Source: CAVTRI01 sp963737075
Lineage (GTDB): Bacteria; Actinomycetota; Acidimicrobiia; Acidimicrobiales; Palsa-688
Reading direction: 5' to 3'
Assembly (NCBI GenBank): GCA_963737075.1
Contig: CAVTRI010000001.1
Coordinates: 62,001-126,000 of the forward strand
DNA length: 64,000 nucleotides
Each line of letters starts with the position of its first letter. The stretch's first letter is position 1. Shown one piece after another: positions 41,769 to 49,826 of this stretch. The notes under the pieces are model-generated. The model made no database searches and was not told the DNA's origin. It worked only from the letters and a program-made list of their open reading frames with translations. Made by a program: the position numbers and the translations under genes.

Positions 41769-43220
41769 TCAGGCCTGACCGTTTCGAAGGACGGCCGTCG
41801 CTTCCTTTTCGCAGATGGTTCCCTCGAAGAACGAGGGGTTGACGCCTCCGTGCAGGCATACGGCGTTCTCGAACGAGAAGACGCGGAACTGTTCCGGGGC
41901 CAGACGCCCCTCCTGCACGGCTTCGTAGGCTTCGGGCAGTACTTCGTTCATAACCGGCGCGTCCCAGTGTGAGACGTCCGTACCGAGCATCGGCCGCAGG
42001 GTGACGGGCCGGTGGTCGATGTGGAGACCGAAGGCCAAAGGCATCAGAGGGTCATCGGCTTCGCAGCCGAAGAACGACCTCTGGCGCAGAGGTTCCAGGA
42101 TGTCGTCGGGGCTGGAGATACTGGCGGCGGCGAAATCATCGAGCTGCTCCGGCCGCCCGGGGCGCCTTCGGAGATGCGCTTCCAACCGGTCGGCATTGTC
42201 GACCATGTCGCCGGACCCGTACCGCCGGACCAGTTCCATGACTGCGCCGACGTCGAGCCTTTCCGGGTCGAGCGAATCGATGGCGTGCGATCCCCGCTTG
42301 GACCAGTGGCCCACCAGGTCGGCCAGCAGACTGGCCCCCCACATCACCCCGCCCTCCAGATAGCCGAAGCGAAGCTGGGGAAAACGCCGGTAGACACCTC
42401 CCATGAACAACGCCTTGCAGAGCGCCTCGTGCGCGTGGGCGATTCCGGAAATGTGGTTGAACGAGTAGTTGGTGATGGAACGGGCGGGATGGGTGGACTG
42501 AAGGGAGCTGTGGAACACGGGCGCCAGCCTCAACCGGACGCACGCCTCCCAGACCGGGTCGTAGTTGGCGTCGCTGTCCACGCCGAACACGTCGATCCGG
42601 CTGCCTGAAAGGCTGGCCCCGTCGCCGACCTGCCTGACCGCGTACCCGGCCAGCACCACCAGGGAGAAGCCCAGTTGGGCGGCGTGCTCGAGCTCTCCGA
42701 TCGCCTCCGCGGGTGTCGTCATGGGAATGATGGCGGCGGCGCGCAGGCGGTCACGGTAAGCGGCGAACAGGTTGGCCGTGTAGTTGTTCACTGCCCGGCA
42801 CGCGGGAGCCCGGAGAGAACTGTCGGACTCCATCATGTAGCCCAACGTCCACGACGGGTACACCAGCATCAGGTCGACGCCGAGCTCGTCCAGGCGGTCA
42901 TAGAGAAGGTGGGGAACGTGAGCGGTCGCCCGTTCCCTCGCATCGGACACCGGATTGCCCCACCAGGACGGCATGGCCTGCCACCGGCGTATCACGTCTG
43001 GATGGCGCCGGTCAGCCTGGAACACGGCGGTGTCGAGAACGCGAAGCGAGCGCTGGCGGTAGTGTTCTCGCAGTTCGGCCCCACCTGTCTCCTCCAGGTG
43101 ACCGAGAATGGTGTCTTCGACGAGGGGCATGAACTCCATGAAGTGACCGTCGGCGTCGATCACCGGATGCCCAAGGCGACGCCGGATCTCCTCGGCTCTG
43201 AGTGCAGTGATTTGAGGCAT
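41769..43220 (-). CDS. amidohydrolase-2 family metal hydrolase/decarboxylase
   Basis: A 483-residue TIM-barrel protein of the ACMSD-like amidohydrolase_2 family, which includes decarboxylases and hydratases of aromatic or ring-opened acids. The metal-binding opening is HPVIDADGHFMEFMP. Later segments are YRDRLRAAAIIPMTTPAEAI, VFHSSLQSTHPARS, QLRFGYLEGGVMWGASLLAD and the final aspartate in GTDVSHWDAPVM. ATG 43220 begins at the family's usual place; the open frame extends further only by chance. It is convergent with LivG and divergent, at 69 bases, from the CitE-like gene. A paralogue is encoded at 51.5-53.0 kb. Confidence 0.85.
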   Translation of the reverse strand: MPQITALRAEEIRRRLGHPVIDADGHFMEFMPLVEDTILGHLEETGGAELREHYRQRSLRVLDTAVFQADRRHPDVIRRWQAMPSWWGNPVSDARERATAHVPHLLYDRLDELGVDLMLVYPSWTLGYMMESDSSLRAPACRAVNNYTANLFAAYRDRLRAAAIIPMTTPAEAIGELEHAAQLGFSLVVLAGYAVRQVGDGASLSGSRIDVFGVDSDANYDPVWEACVRLRLAPVFHSSLQSTHPARSITNYSFNHISGIAHAHEALCKALFMGGVYRRFPQLRFGYLEGGVMWGASLLADLVGHWSKRGSHAIDSLDPERLDVGAVMELVRRYGSGDMVDNADRLEAHLRRRPGRPEQLDDFAAASISSPDDILEPLRQRSFFGCEADDPLMPLAFGLHIDHRPVTLRPMLGTDVSHWDAPVMNEVLPEAYEAVQEGRLAPEQFRVFSFENAVCLHGGVNPSFFEGTICEKEATAVLRNGQA

Positions 43221-43289
43221 CCCGACCCCCGCTCGTTGTCTGCGCCGGACGAGCCGACGGCACCGGCGACGGTAGCCCCGGCGGCGGTG

Positions 43290-44264
43290 ATGTTCAATCG
43301 GTACAATCCAGCTTCGGGGGTGCTGGACGTGGTCAGACCGGATGCCAAGCCGATACGTACGCTGCTCTTCGTCGCTGGTAGCGACGAGGAGAAGGTGGGG
43401 CGTGCCGCCGCACATGGCGCCGACGCCGTGGTCATCGATCTGGAGGAACCGCGCACCCCTTACCCGGAGACCGAGCGGGAGCGAACACGCCTGGCTATCC
43501 GACAGTTCTTCGACGGGGCCAATGCCGATGGGCGGCCGATGTGGTTCGCGCGGGTGCAAGCGCCCGACACCGGGCAAACGCTGAAGGATCTTCGGGCCGT
43601 TATCGGTCCCGCGCTCGCCGGCGTTCTCCTTCCCAAGATCCACGGCCCGGAAGACGTCATCAAGGCGGACGCCCTCCTCACGTGCTGTGAGGCCGAGATG
43701 GGGCGGCCCGGCGGCTCCACGTCGATCTATCCCATTCTGGAGACGGCACAGAGCCTGCGCCTGGCCTACGAGATAGCCACGGCTTCAGAGCGGGTGGCGT
43801 ACATGGGTGGAGCGGTGTCGCGCTTCGGCGACATCCATCAAGCCCTCGGCTTCCGCTGGACTGCCGAAGGACGGGAGACGCTGTTCCTCCGGTCCAAGGT
43901 GCTCCTCGACGCCCGGGCCGCCGGCATCCGCTACCCCATCAGCGGCATGTGGGGCGGAGCGGTCGACGACGTGGAGGGCCTGCGCCGTTGGGCCACGGAG
44001 CTCCGGGACCTCGGGTATTTCGGGATGATGCTCGGCGAGCCTGGCCATGTCCGTCTCGTCAACGAGGTCTTCTCTCCGACCCCCGAGGAGATCAGCTACT
44101 GGAAGGACTTGGACCGGATGGCCATTGAGGCCGAAGGCGCCGGCGGAGGACCGCTTGTCTACGGTGATCCCAACCAGGGCGAGGGGCACGTGGTGCACCT
44201 GGCTCACGTCGGCTCGGCGCGCAAGAACCTGGCCTGGGCCCGGGACCTCGGCCTGACTGACTGA
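43290..44264 (+). CDS. HpcH/HpaI aldolase or CitE-like lyase
   Basis: A 324-residue TIM-barrel lyase: PIRTLLFVAGSDEEKVGRA, GADAVVIDLEEPRTPYPETE (metal/substrate acid residues), MWFARVQAPDTGQT with the arginine typical of CitE, AGVLLPKIHGPEDVIKADAL and IYPILETAQSLRLAYEI with the metal glutamate. CitE-like enzymes cleave or form malyl- or citramalyl-CoA-type esters. The longer C-terminus than in CitE itself leaves other 3-hydroxyacid aldol cleavages open. ATG 43290 is predicted. The following SDR gene is convergent. Confidence 0.8.
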   Translation: MFNRYNPASGVLDVVRPDAKPIRTLLFVAGSDEEKVGRAAAHGADAVVIDLEEPRTPYPETERERTRLAIRQFFDGANADGRPMWFARVQAPDTGQTLKDLRAVIGPALAGVLLPKIHGPEDVIKADALLTCCEAEMGRPGGSTSIYPILETAQSLRLAYEIATASERVAYMGGAVSRFGDIHQALGFRWTAEGRETLFLRSKVLLDARAAGIRYPISGMWGGAVDDVEGLRRWATELRDLGYFGMMLGEPGHVRLVNEVFSPTPEEISYWKDLDRMAIEAEGAGGGPLVYGDPNQGEGHVVHLAHVGSARKNLAWARDLGLTD

Positions 44265-44307
44265 GCCCAGGTGGCCTGGACCCAAGCGGGGCTGAGCCTC
44301 AGCCGCA

Positions 44308-45159
44308 TTAGGCGTCGGGGCCACCAGCGCCTGCCAGACTCACCTTGGCGTTAAGCCCGGCGTCAATGACCTGGACGGTCCCATGCACCCACTTTGCGTT
44401 CTGTGACAAGAGCCATAGAACCGCCGGCGTGGTGCCTTCCTCTGGTTTGATCGCCCCCGCTCCGAGAAGGTCAAGTCCCTTCAGCTGGGCCAGCATGGAC
44501 TGCCGTTCGGGTCCGCCGGCCTCGTGCGTGGCACCGATCATCGGGGTGTCGTGGGCGCCTGGTACGAGCATGTTGACCCGGACCCCGTAGGGACCGAGTT
44601 CGTTGGCGAGGCAGAGGCCCAGGCCGATCACCCCGTGCTTCGCTGCGCAGTAGTCACTGCCGTATGGGAAGGCGTCGATGCCCGCGCCGGAGGACACCAT
44701 GATGATGGCGGCTCCCGGACCCTCGGCGATCAAGTGTGGGATGGTGTACTTCAGGGTCAGCCACTGGCCGGTGAGGTTGGTTTCGAGCGAGGCGCGCCAG
44801 TCGACGGTCGGAATCGTCCACGACTCTTGGTAGAGGCCAAGAATCCCCGCGTTGGCTATCACGAAGTCGAGACGACCGAAGCGGTCGAGCGCCTGCGCGA
44901 CGGCGGATTTAACCTGTTCTTCGTTACGGACGTCGCATGGGATGCCAACAACTTGGCCGCCTGCAGCTTCGACCAGTCTGACCGTCTCGGCAAGGTCGTC
45001 GGCCGTGGCTACCCGGGCGGGGGGGTGGGTCAGCTCGCCGTTGGCGATGTCGAGGACGGCGATGGAGGCTCCTTCTCTTGCCAGGGCCACTGCGTGGCTG
45101 CGACCTTGTCCCCTGGCACCGCCGGTGATTAGGGCCACCATGCCATCGAACTCACCCAT
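44308..45159 (-). CDS. mycofactocin-type short-chain dehydrogenase
   Basis: A 283-residue SDR. NAD-binding ALITGGARGQGRSHAVALA, then an insertion (RVATADDLAETVRLVEAAGG) characteristic of the mycofactocin-coupled SDR subfamily, whose NAD is held tightly and recycled by the redox peptide mycofactocin. Catalytic Ser/Tyr/Lys are in MVSSGAGIDAF and SDYCAAKHGVIG; NAG is NAGILG. No mycofactocin biosynthesis genes are in this window, so they would have to be elsewhere in the genome. ATG 45159. It is divergent from the F420 oxidoreductase gene. Confidence 0.88.
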   Translation of the reverse strand: MGEFDGMVALITGGARGQGRSHAVALAREGASIAVLDIANGELTHPPARVATADDLAETVRLVEAAGGQVVGIPCDVRNEEQVKSAVAQALDRFGRLDFVIANAGILGLYQESWTIPTVDWRASLETNLTGQWLTLKYTIPHLIAEGPGAAIIMVSSGAGIDAFPYGSDYCAAKHGVIGLGLCLANELGPYGVRVNMLVPGAHDTPMIGATHEAGGPERQSMLAQLKGLDLLGAGAIKPEEGTTPAVLWLLSQNAKWVHGTVQVIDAGLNAKVSLAGAGGPDA

Positions 45160-45239
45160 CGGTTATGTCCCTTCCCAAAGCCGTCACTTCCGTTGGTTGG
45201 ATATGTTAGAGATGGCGACGGCCAAGGGGAGGCGACGAC

Positions 45240-46121
45240 ATGAGGATCGGTTTGGTGAACCTGCCGACGGATCGTTCAGCCCCGCTGCATGAGTTGGCCG
45301 TGGCCGCTGAGGAGCGAGGGTTCGGTGCCCTCCTCGTGGCTGACCACACCCACATACCGGCCTGCCGGACATCTCCCTTTATTGCCGGCGATGTGTTGCC
45401 GGAGGAGTACTACCGGTTGCTGGATCCCTTCGTCGCCTTGGGATCGGCGGCGGTAGTCACCTCGCATATCGAGATTGGGACCTGTATCTGCCTCGTCGGA
45501 CAAAGGGACCCGATCGTTACCGCCAAGCAGGCGGCCTCGGTGGACCATCTTTCCGGCGGTCGGTTCATCTTTGGTGTCGGCTACGGCTGGAACGTGGAGG
45601 AGGCCGCGAATCATCGGGTGGAATGGTCCACCCGAAGGGAGCGGGTGAGGGAGTTCGTGGCCGCGATCCGCGAGTTGTGGAGCGAGGAAAGGTCGACCTT
45701 CCAGGGTCGCTTCGTCAACTTCGACGATGTCATCTCATGGCCGAAACCCTTGCGCCGCCCGGGCCCTCCCGTGCTCCTGGGTGCCTCGGCCACCGAGAGG
45801 ACATTCGCCGAGGTGGTGGCGTGGGCGGACGGCTGGCTGCCGGTGCCTTTCCTCGGCCACACCCCGGACGATGTCTGGAGGCTGCGCCATGTGGCCGAGG
45901 ACCGCGGGCGAGACCCAGCGTCGCTGACCATCATCGTGGACGGCCTGCCAGCTGACCCCGCGCTGATGGATCCGTGGGTCGACATCGGCGTGGACACGAT
46001 CCTGGTGCCGGCGGAGAGCCGGTCTCTCGACGCGCTCTTGCCTCTGCTCGACGCCGCAGCGTCGGTTGTGGAGCAATACAAACCGATCACCACCGGGGCC
46101 GAGGAGTGGGCCGATGGCTGA
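45240..46121 (+). CDS. F420-dependent luciferase-like oxidoreductase
   Basis: A 293-residue LLM-class TIM-barrel protein: MRIGLVNLPTDRSAPLHELA, ERGFGALLVADHTHIPA, VVTSHIEIGTCICLVGQRDP, AASVDHLSGGRFIFGVGYGW and PPVLLGASATERTFAEVVAW. Such enzymes use F420 or reduced FMN. ATG 45240 follows GGGGAGG. Its last eight bases overlap the start of the TauD-like dioxygenase gene, so the two are translationally linked and probably act in one pathway. Confidence 0.88.
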   Translation: MRIGLVNLPTDRSAPLHELAVAAEERGFGALLVADHTHIPACRTSPFIAGDVLPEEYYRLLDPFVALGSAAVVTSHIEIGTCICLVGQRDPIVTAKQAASVDHLSGGRFIFGVGYGWNVEEAANHRVEWSTRRERVREFVAAIRELWSEERSTFQGRFVNFDDVISWPKPLRRPGPPVLLGASATERTFAEVVAWADGWLPVPFLGHTPDDVWRLRHVAEDRGRDPASLTIIVDGLPADPALMDPWVDIGVDTILVPAESRSLDALLPLLDAAASVVEQYKPITTGAEEWADG

Positions 46122-47004
46122 TGCCCCGATCGAAGTCCTCCCCGTCACCGCCGCCATAGGTGCCGAAGTCCGTGGTGTCGATCTCTGTCAGGTCTTGGAC
46201 GACGGAACCGTGGCCGCTCTGCGCCAGGCGTTGCTCGACCACCTGGTGCTGTTTTTCAGGGGCCAGCCGCTCTCCGAGGAGCAGCAGCTGGCGTTCGCCG
46301 CCCGGTTCGGGCAGCCGCGGCTGCCGATGGGTGGCACTCCCGCCGAAGGCGAGGGCCTTGCCCCATACTTCGATGTGCTCGAGGACACCCCCGAAAATCC
46401 CCCGAAGGCAGATTTCTGGCACACCGACGTCGCCTTCCTGCGGGAGCCCCCGGACATCGCCGTCCTGTCCATGGAAGAAACACCGCCGGTGGGAGGGGAC
46501 ACCTGCTGGTTGAACCTCTATGCGCTTCACGATCACTTGTCACCGGCGATGCAGGAACTGGCTGCTGGGCTGGAATGGGAGCTTCACCTCGGCCAGCCGT
46601 TCCGTCGCGCGGTGACGGCCATGCAGGGTGAGGACGCGTACCGGCAGATCGCGGCGCGTATTCCTGTGATGCGCCACCCTGTGGTTCGCGTGCATCCAGA
46701 GACCAGGCGGCGGGTCCTGTTTTGGTGTGGGCCGTTCATCGAGCGGATCGCCGGCCTTCATCTTGACGAATCCGCCGCCGTCGAGCAGTTGCTTCGCGCA
46801 CGCCTCGACGATCCCAACCTGCAGGTGAGATGGCGCTGGCGCCGTCACGATGTCGTCATGTGGGATGAGCGCTGCACCAACCACCGGGCGAACTCAGATC
46901 ACGCCCCCTCCTATCGGCGGATCCGCCGCTGCGTGGTCGGATCGGCGGTCCCGGAGGGTCCCCGAGGGCCCGGCGGTAATGCAGCCGGGCCCTGGCGTGG
47001 GTGA
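46114..47004 (+). CDS. TauD/TfdA-family Fe(II)/2-oxoglutarate dioxygenase
   Basis: A 296-residue dioxygenase. The iron ligands are visible as His103-x-Asp105 in DFWHTDVAF and His258 in DERCTNHRAN; a 2-oxoglutarate-binding arginine follows in YRRIRRC. The N-terminal IGAEVRGVDL is the standard family opening. TauD/TfdA enzymes hydroxylate taurine, aryloxyacetates, carnitine precursors and other acids. No tauABC genes are near, so taurine is not implied. The start at ATG 46114 lies within the end of the preceding F420 oxidoreductase gene. Confidence 0.88.
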   Translation: MADAPIEVLPVTAAIGAEVRGVDLCQVLDDGTVAALRQALLDHLVLFFRGQPLSEEQQLAFAARFGQPRLPMGGTPAEGEGLAPYFDVLEDTPENPPKADFWHTDVAFLREPPDIAVLSMEETPPVGGDTCWLNLYALHDHLSPAMQELAAGLEWELHLGQPFRRAVTAMQGEDAYRQIAARIPVMRHPVVRVHPETRRRVLFWCGPFIERIAGLHLDESAAVEQLLRARLDDPNLQVRWRWRRHDVVMWDERCTNHRANSDHAPSYRRIRRCVVGSAVPEGPRGPGGNAAGPWRG

Positions 47005-47047
47005 GATTGACGCCGGCTGATGCGATAGGACCGCTCCGATCTTTCCG

Positions 47048-47434
47048 TCAACGGGTCCAAAGCGTTTCCGCCCGGCGGGTCCGGATACGCCAACCATCTT
47101 GCGAACGGACCGCCCAATCCAAGTAGCGAATGCCCAGTGTCAGGTCCGGCTGCCGGGATGTTCGGTCGCCGATTTGGTAAACGATCGCGTACGTGTCGAG
47201 CTCGGCCGTGTCGCCATCGATACGGATCAATGGGTCCGCGATCATATGCATGCTTGCCGGGTAGGTCCTCGGCTCGCCCATGGCCTGCAGCCACTGCCCC
47301 AATGATTGCTTTCCACGGGCGCCTTCTACGGTGGCCTTCGGATGGAAGAGGGCTCTCAGAGCCACGATGTCTCTGCCGTCGGCGGCGCGGGCGTAGCGCT
47401 GCAACAGGTGACGCAACTGGTCCGAATCGGTCAC
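47048..47434 (-). CDS. SnoaL/NTF2-like small protein
   Basis: A 128-residue protein with the NTF2-like opening (SDQLRHLLQRYARAADGRDI, VALRALFHPKATVEGA) and closing strands (TLGIRYLDWAVRSQDGWRIR). SnoaL_4-type proteins include hydratases and dehydrases acting on steroid-, polyketide- or aromatic-derived acids. GTG 47434 overlaps the stop of the cyclase-family gene as GTGA, so it belongs to the leftward catabolic operon running from 52951 to 47048. Confidence 0.8.
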   Translation of the reverse strand: MTDSDQLRHLLQRYARAADGRDIVALRALFHPKATVEGARGKQSLGQWLQAMGEPRTYPASMHMIADPLIRIDGDTAELDTYAIVYQIGDRTSRQPDLTLGIRYLDWAVRSQDGWRIRTRRAETLWTR

Positions 47435-48351
47435 AGGACCGCGATGGGGTTGACGGGGCAGCCGGTAGCCCCGTTTAGCCGCAATGGGGCCATCAGGAAG
47501 AGGAACTCCCATCGTTTCTCCACGGCGCAAATGCTCGCCAGATCCTCCAGCGCCATGTTGTCGATCAGGTGGAGGCCCATGGCTGTGATACCTATCTGGT
47601 GGATCGGGAAAGGCCATCCCGGGATGTCGGCGAAGGGCATGGGATCCGAAATACCGTCGCTGCCGAGCACCGCCACCTGCCTGGCATGCAACCATGGCAG
47701 GCATTCGGCGTGCAGTCCCGAGAAGCCGTCCATCGTCCCCTTGGTAGCTCGTCTTGTCTCCCGGCCCCACCGGATGAGGAGGATGTCGCCGGATTCGACC
47801 CCCAGGCCTTCGGCCGTCTCCGTCTGCTCCAGGTTCGCCACGGTCACCACCGAACCGGAATCGAGGTAGTCGACCGCGAGAACCCGGGGTACGTCTAGCA
47901 GCACCCCTCTTCCGATGACTCCGTCAGCCATCGACATGACCGTGTTGAACCGGGCGCCGTCGCTTCGCACCTCCGACGCGGGCCTTCCGCCGAACATCTC
48001 TCCGTCCACGAACATGTGGGACAGCGCGTCGACGTGCGTGGTGGTAAGGCCGTGTATGTCAAGGCCGAGATAGTCACGTGCGGCTTCGTACCCCGGGATC
48101 CCGGTTCCGTCGCGGGCGTCGCCGGCGGCGAGCATGTGGTGCTGGACGGGGTTCGGATTCTCGGGGGAGGGCTTGGTGGCGAGGTCGTGGGAGAGGCTGA
48201 CGTGCCGTCCGCGTCGGACGGTTCGCAGGGCGCCCATCCGCCGATCCGGGGTAATGAAGTTAAGGGTGCCCCGCTGGTCGTCTGGGCCCCAGCGCCCCCA
48301 GTTCTTCAACGAGGCGTACATCTCGGTCAGGCTGTCGGCGGAGGGTGCCAT
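47431..48351 (-). CDS. cyclase-family (kynurenine formamidase-like) metal hydrolase
   Basis: A 306-residue PF04199 protein. The metal motif reads HGLTTTHVDALSH, the counterpart of HxGTHxDxPxH, followed by LGVESGDILLIRWG and a late FPIHQIGITAMGLHLID. Family members hydrolyse N-formylkynurenine, isatin or related amides/lactones. Alanine in place of proline before the last motif histidine is common in the larger actinobacterial branch. It starts 7 bases after the aldehyde dehydrogenase stop and overlaps the NTF2-like gene, consistent with stepwise degradation in one operon. Confidence 0.85.
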   Translation of the reverse strand: MAPSADSLTEMYASLKNWGRWGPDDQRGTLNFITPDRRMGALRTVRRGRHVSLSHDLATKPSPENPNPVQHHMLAAGDARDGTGIPGYEAARDYLGLDIHGLTTTHVDALSHMFVDGEMFGGRPASEVRSDGARFNTVMSMADGVIGRGVLLDVPRVLAVDYLDSGSVVTVANLEQTETAEGLGVESGDILLIRWGRETRRATKGTMDGFSGLHAECLPWLHARQVAVLGSDGISDPMPFADIPGWPFPIHQIGITAMGLHLIDNMALEDLASICAVEKRWEFLFLMAPLRLNGATGCPVNPIAVL

Positions 48352-48358
48352 CCCGGGT

Positions 48359-49801
48359 TCATCCTCCCACTACGACGTTCTTCAACTGCAGGAACTCGTC
48401 TATGCCAGACCGCCCGCCTTCACGGCCGAAGCCGCTGCGCTTGTATCCACCGAATGGCGCCGTGGGTGTTCCGGGAGCGTAGGTGTTGACCATGACCGTG
48501 CCGGCCTGGAGCCGGCGGATCATCCGCTGGGCGCGTTGGATGTCTCGGGTGTGCACGATGGCACTGAGTCCGTAGGGGCTGTCGTTCGCCTTTTGGACCA
48601 CCTCGTCTTCGGTGGCGAACCGCAAGATGGACAGCACGGGCCCGAATATTTCGTCGCGGGCCAGGTCGCTGTCTTGGTCGACCTCGCCGAAGACCGTAGG
48701 TGCGATGAAGAAGCCGCCCGCCAGCTCGCCTTCCAACTTCACTGGATGCCCCCCGGTCAGGAGTTTGCCTGCGCGTTCCTCGCGTGCCCGTTCGATCACG
48801 GACATGATGCGCTCGAAGGCGTGGGCAGTAACGACCGGGCCCATCGTCGTCTCCGGGTGGAGGGGGTCACCTAAGACCGCTGCCTTTACGTGTGTAATGA
48901 CCCGCTCGACGACTTGGCCGTACACGTCCTCATGGACGTACAACCTGGTGGGAAGGGCGCAACCTTGACCACTGAGAACGCACACGCTAATGAATGCCGC
49001 ACCGCTCGCCGCGGCGTCAATGTCGGCGTCGGGAAAGATGACGTTCGCGGTCTTTCCGCCGAGCTCCAAAGCCAGCGGCTTCACGGTATCGGCGGCGGCC
49101 GCCATGATGGAGCGAGCGGTGGCCGTGCCTCCGGTGAAGCTGATCTTGTCCACGCCGGGATGGCGGACCAAGGCCTGTCCTGCCGCCGCGCCGCCAGGCG
49201 TGACGTTCAGCACTCCCGGGGGCAGCCCGGCTTCGAGGGCGAGCTCCGCGAAGCGAACGGCTCCGAACGGCGCGATCTCGGGTGGTTTGGCGACAACGGT
49301 GTTGCCGGCGGCGAGGGCCGCGATGCCCTTCTGGGCCATTCCCATCATGGGGCCGTTCCACGGGGGGATGGCCCCGACCACGCCCCACGGTTCCGGAACG
49401 ACGTAGTCGAAGGCGTCAGCGGCGTAGACGGGAACCGTGCGCCCGTCGAGCTTGTCGATCCAGCCGGCGTAATACCTCACGAACTGGGCGGTGTACGCTG
49501 CGGAGTCGAGCACAGCCACGGGCGAACCGTTGTCGAGGGCGTTTATGGCGTTGCACTCGTCGCGTCGGTCGATGACGAGATCAGCGAGCCGGTGTAGGAC
49601 CTCGATTTTCCTCTCCAGGTTCGTCGCCTGCCATACAGGAAGCGCGGCGCGGGCTACTTGCACCGCGCCATCAATCTCGGTCTTTCCGGCCAGGACCACG
49701 TCGGCGTGGTGTTCGCCCGTAGCGGGGTCAACGTGAGGCAGGGAGCCCTCGTCGGTGGACGTCACTCGATCGTCGCCTATCACGTGGCCGCGTTCGCTCA
49801 T
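48359..49801 (-). CDS. aldehyde dehydrogenase
   Basis: A 480-residue NAD(P)-dependent aldehyde dehydrogenase. Key residues: general base Glu246 (LALELGGKTANVIF), nucleophile Cys281 (SGQGCALPTRLYV), and IPPWNGPMM near 146 where the usual Asn of PWN is present. The C-terminal PFGGYKRSGFGREGG is standard. ATG 49801 gives normal length; a TTG at 49840 would lengthen it by 13 residues and overlap the preceding gene. AGGAGG lies at 49821-49826. Substrates are probably carboxylic semialdehydes or aromatic aldehydes made by neighbouring enzymes. Confidence 0.88.
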   Translation of the reverse strand: MSERGHVIGDDRVTSTDEGSLPHVDPATGEHHADVVLAGKTEIDGAVQVARAALPVWQATNLERKIEVLHRLADLVIDRRDECNAINALDNGSPVAVLDSAAYTAQFVRYYAGWIDKLDGRTVPVYAADAFDYVVPEPWGVVGAIPPWNGPMMGMAQKGIAALAAGNTVVAKPPEIAPFGAVRFAELALEAGLPPGVLNVTPGGAAAGQALVRHPGVDKISFTGGTATARSIMAAAADTVKPLALELGGKTANVIFPDADIDAAASGAAFISVCVLSGQGCALPTRLYVHEDVYGQVVERVITHVKAAVLGDPLHPETTMGPVVTAHAFERIMSVIERAREERAGKLLTGGHPVKLEGELAGGFFIAPTVFGEVDQDSDLARDEIFGPVLSILRFATEDEVVQKANDSPYGLSAIVHTRDIQRAQRMIRRLQAGTVMVNTYAPGTPTAPFGGYKRSGFGREGGRSGIDEFLQLKNVVVGG

Positions 49802-49826
49802 CTCGCGAACGACGGCCGCCGCCTCC

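Noticed and set aside
46114..47004. Taurine dioxygenase (tauD)
   Set aside because: The fold is right, but there is no taurine transport or sulfonate gene nearby, so only the family name is justified.
47569..48874. Plus-strand frames opposite the cyclase and aldehyde dehydrogenase genes
   Set aside because: They lack family motifs, while the minus strand shows catalytic residues in order and tight operon spacing.
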